A DNA stretch of 15,729 bases from JACOTK01 sp038256565 (GTDB lineage Bacteria > Actinomycetota > Acidimicrobiia > Acidimicrobiales > CADCSY01). This document shows positions 13,914 through 15,729 of this stretch, one piece after another. The notes under the pieces are model-generated. The model was given only the letters and a program-made list of their open reading frames with translations. It was not told the origin of the DNA and searched no databases. Each line of letters begins with the position of its first letter. The stretch's first letter is position 1. Location of the stretch: positions 1 to 15,729 of the forward strand of contig JBBSKG010000063.1 of assembly GCA_038256565.1 (NCBI GenBank). The letters are read 5' to 3'. The translations under genes were made by a program, and so were the position numbers.

Positions 13914-14990
13914 TTAAAGAGTTTTAAGGCTTTCGGGGTGACGAAGTTCTTTGATGAGATCGCGGAGTATTACCTGCACTGTCCCCGCAGCCGGAATGGC
14001 CAATAGGGCACCTAAGAAACCAAAGAGTTCTATACCAACAAGCACGCTGATTATAACTGTGAGCGGGTTGACATCGACGGTCTTAGACATGACTGTTACT
14101 TGCAGCACATGATTTTCGAACTGCTGATATGCGATGTAGAAGATCAGAGCGATGATCCCCGCAGAAGTGCTATGTAGGAAGGCCAAACCAATAGTGGGAA
14201 TGGCTCCCAGCGTTGCGCCCACCATGGGGATGAGATCGGCGAATGCCACAAATAACGCAATCACTCCAGCGTAAGGAACTCCCAACACGAGTAGCAAAAG
14301 ATAGGTGGAAGTACCCGCCACAATGCTGATTAAGAGATTGCCAAACATGTACCCGCTGATTGCACGTGCAGTGTTGGCACCCATGAGGCGAGCGCGTTCT
14401 CGATGACGAGGAGCAATCAGAGCAAGGGTCGTATCACCAAGTTGTGGGCCTCGCAGGACAAGGAGAAAGGCCAACACGACAATTGTTATGGCCGAAAAGA
14501 ATGTGTTAAAAATGCCCCGAAGAACATCGAGAGCGGGTGACCCGGCGTTGGTGAGCTGCGTCTGAATTTTGTCTCGATTCTCGGCGATCACAGTGCTCAA
14601 GTTGTAACGATCGACCAACTCGCCAATGGTGCCGCGACCTTGTTGGGCATCTTCTACTACTGCTGGGAGTGTGTCTAGGAACGTGTCGACCTGGTCGATG
14701 ACCGGACGCACAAAGGCGTAGATCATGCCCCCAAAAAGTCCGAGAACTACGAGGAACACCAGGCCAGTGGCGGGTGCCCGTGGAAGGTGAAGATGTTTTT
14801 TAGCCATATCAACTGCAGGGGCCAGCACCACAGCTACAAACCCTGCTACGAGCACCCAGGCGATGACCCGAGTTATTTCACGGAGAATCAGTAGCACAAC
14901 CAACGTGGCACAAACCATGGCGATTGAAGCAGCGATGGTGCGCCACGGAACCGACGGGCGAGATGAAGCAGTCCCGCGCTCAAGAATCAT
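13914..14990 (-). CDS. AI-2E family transporter (UPF0118 membrane protein)
   Basis: 358-residue polytopic inner-membrane protein. Hydrophobic segments lie at about 17-37, 42-59, 74-95, 157-180, 217-237, 239-270, 276-287 and 308-345, the 7-8 TM plan of the family. Signature stretches are FADLIPMVGATLGAIPTIG (250-268), YQQFENHVLQVTVMSKTVDV (288-307) and LFGFLGALLAIPAA (322-335). Members export autoinducer-2, or in other cases act as Na+(Li+)/H+ antiporters; the substrate is not inferable. ATG 14990 is chosen because it gives a normal length and avoids overlap with the divergent nfu-like gene; in-frame ATG and TTG codons at 15092 and 15107 would add up to 39 polar residues. An inverted repeat lies just upstream (15001-15019). 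Confidence 0.88.
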   Translation of the reverse strand: MILERGTASSRPSVPWRTIAASIAMVCATLVVLLILREITRVIAWVLVAGFVAVVLAPAVDMAKKHLHLPRAPATGLVFLVVLGLFGGMIYAFVRPVIDQVDTFLDTLPAVVEDAQQGRGTIGELVDRYNLSTVIAENRDKIQTQLTNAGSPALDVLRGIFNTFFSAITIVVLAFLLVLRGPQLGDTTLALIAPRHRERARLMGANTARAISGYMFGNLLISIVAGTSTYLLLLVLGVPYAGVIALFVAFADLIPMVGATLGAIPTIGLAFLHSTSAGIIALIFYIAYQQFENHVLQVTVMSKTVDVNPLTVIISVLVGIELFGFLGALLAIPAAGTVQVILRDLIKELRHPESLKTL

Positions 14991-15000
14991 TGGCTTGAGC

Positions 15001-15019
15001 CTAGAGGGTCCGCCTCTAG
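15001..15019. promoter_or_regulatory. Inverted repeat in the divergent transporter/nfu-like promoter region
   Basis: CTAGAGG and CCTCTAG form perfect 7-bp arms around GTCCG. It lies 10 bp upstream of the AI-2E transporter ATG and about 75 bp upstream of the nfu-like start. It could be an operator or a hairpin in the transporter leader. No further evidence. Confidence 0.35.
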
Positions 15020-15094
15020 CGTCCGCCGATAGGCGTGCCCAATTCTGGCCTTGCTGTGGTGCGTAGCGGACATGGCCAGTACGCTGCCTCATAT

Positions 15095-15430
15095 ATGGGT
15101 CAGCCAATTACCGTTGTTGAAAAACCAGCCGCTCGACCAGGTGTGGTGCGATTTGAAACCAACCGCAATCTCACTGGCATGGGACATGAATCTTATGCCA
15201 GCGCTGAGGATGCACAGGGCAACCGTCTTTGTGATGAGGTTGCTCGGCGTATTTTTGAGCGAGGAGGGGTCGACAATATTCATATTTACGCCAACGTGGT
15301 TACCGTCGATTTGTCGAAAGGCATTGGTAGTGAAGGTCTTTCCGATCTCCTAAATGACCTGTTTGTCCACTATCAGCCTGGTGTGCTTCCTCCCACCGAC
15401 GAAGAGCTAGGCATAACGCCTAGTCTCTAA
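15095..15430 (+). CDS. Stand-alone Nfu/NifU N-terminal (Nfu_N) domain protein
   Basis: 111 residues. VVRFETNRNLTGMGHESYAS (17-36) and IFERGGVDNIHIYANVVTVDL (about 53-73) match the Nfu_N domain found ahead of the Fe-S carrier domain in NFU1-like proteins. The CxxC carrier domain is absent: only one Cys occurs (RLCDEV), so the protein should not itself hold a cluster as NFU1 does. Single-domain versions recur in actinobacteria, but their role is unclear. Start ATG 15095 gives MGQPITVVEK; no good SD is present, so translation may be leaderless or weak. The stop is 3 bp before the ATG of the next gene, so both are probably one transcript. Confidence 0.82.
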   Translation: MGQPITVVEKPAARPGVVRFETNRNLTGMGHESYASAEDAQGNRLCDEVARRIFERGGVDNIHIYANVVTVDLSKGIGSEGLSDLLNDLFVHYQPGVLPPTDEELGITPSL

Positions 15431-15433
15431 GAC

Positions 15434-15729
15434 ATGACGTACGCCACGCCATATCCCGCTCACTGGGAGGCAAATGTGGTGTTGGTCGACGGAGGCACCG
15501 TTTTCGTTCGGCCCATCACTCCTGACGACGCCGATCGGCTGGTGTCGCTGCACAACCGACTATCCGCCGAAACTATTCGCTATCGATTCTTTTCTCCTCG
15601 TCCCCGTCTATCAGCTCGCGATGTTGAACGTTTCACCGTTGTTGATCACGATGACCGGGTTGCTCTTGTCGCGCTGTTAGGCGACGACATGATTGCGGTA
15701 GCTCGTTATGACCGTCTTCCCGGTACAGA
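15434..15729 (+). CDS. GNAT-domain protein, likely N-terminus of acyl-CoA synthetase-like protein acetyltransferase (partial)
   Basis: 98 codons are visible before the window ends. PAHWEANVVLVDGG (8-21), VRPITPDDADRL, RLSAETIRYRFFSPRPRLS and VERFTVVDHDDRVALVALLGDD..AVARYDRLPG match the N-terminal GNAT domain of actinobacterial Pat-type proteins, in which GNAT is fused to an ADP-forming acyl-CoA-synthetase-like region; such proteins can acetylate lysines of acyl-CoA synthetases. The fusion itself cannot be checked because the gene runs out of the window. The start follows the nfu-like stop by 3 bp. A free-standing GNAT enzyme is the alternative. Confidence 0.78.
   Translation, partial: MTYATPYPAHWEANVVLVDGGTVFVRPITPDDADRLVSLHNRLSAETIRYRFFSPRPRLSARDVERFTVVDHDDRVALVALLGDDMIAVARYDRLPGT

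Overview
The window looks like a chromosomal segment of an actinobacterium. The best guess is an Acidimicrobiia-type lineage of moderate GC, judged by eye. Support for Actinobacteria: (i) an HU-type protein with a PAKKA-repeat tail, next to cofC and gpsA, the order hupB-cofC-gpsA seen around Rv2986c-Rv2982c in Mycobacterium tuberculosis; (ii) coenzyme F420 synthesis (CofC); (iii) a GNAT domain of the type fused to acyl-CoA-synthetase-like modules in actinobacteria; (iv) GTG/TTG starts and an apparently leaderless promoter. The class-level placement is inference.

Layout. 1-147: 3' end of a HU/HupB-like gene made of nine identical 15-bp repeats, then a terminator. 148-507 has no convincing gene; it holds the hupB terminator (195-229), a 102-bp inverted-repeat element (237-338), and a hairpin (378-412) that fits a terminator for the leftward cofC; I see nothing in 413-507. 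508-4596: cofC (-) diverging from gpsA and a large predicted glycoside hydrolase (+). 4614-6854: a sensor histidine kinase lacking its phospho-acceptor segment (-), ending in heptamer repeats, then a possible 55-residue membrane peptide and a chemoreceptor (+). 6851-9511: GH38 alpha-mannosidase (-), overlapping the chemoreceptor tail to tail by 4 bp. 9512-9723: second copy of the 102-bp element plus a half copy that carries the rnhB ribosome-binding site. 9724-11011: rnhB, then an RHH antitoxin and MazF/PemK-like toxin (+). 11069-13512: acyl-CoA dehydrogenase and FMN alpha-hydroxyacid oxidase family protein (-). 13531-13893: small membrane protein (+). 13914-14990: AI-2E family transporter (-). 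15095-15729: single-domain Nfu_N protein and the start of a GNAT protein (+), cut by the window end.

How the genes relate. Most are core metabolism: chromatin, F420, glycerol-3-phosphate for lipids, RNA-DNA hybrid repair, acyl-CoA oxidation and Fe-S related functions. Two large glycosidases (a debranching-like (alpha/alpha)6 enzyme and a GH38 mannosidase) flank a sensory cluster; a joint role in turnover of a storage or compatible-solute glycan is possible but unproven. The most unusual content is the intergenic element family: two near-identical copies in direct orientation 9.3 kb apart, one diverged half copy, and a 14-bp exact fragment at a stop codon. No CRISPR array, transposase, rRNA or tRNA gene was seen.
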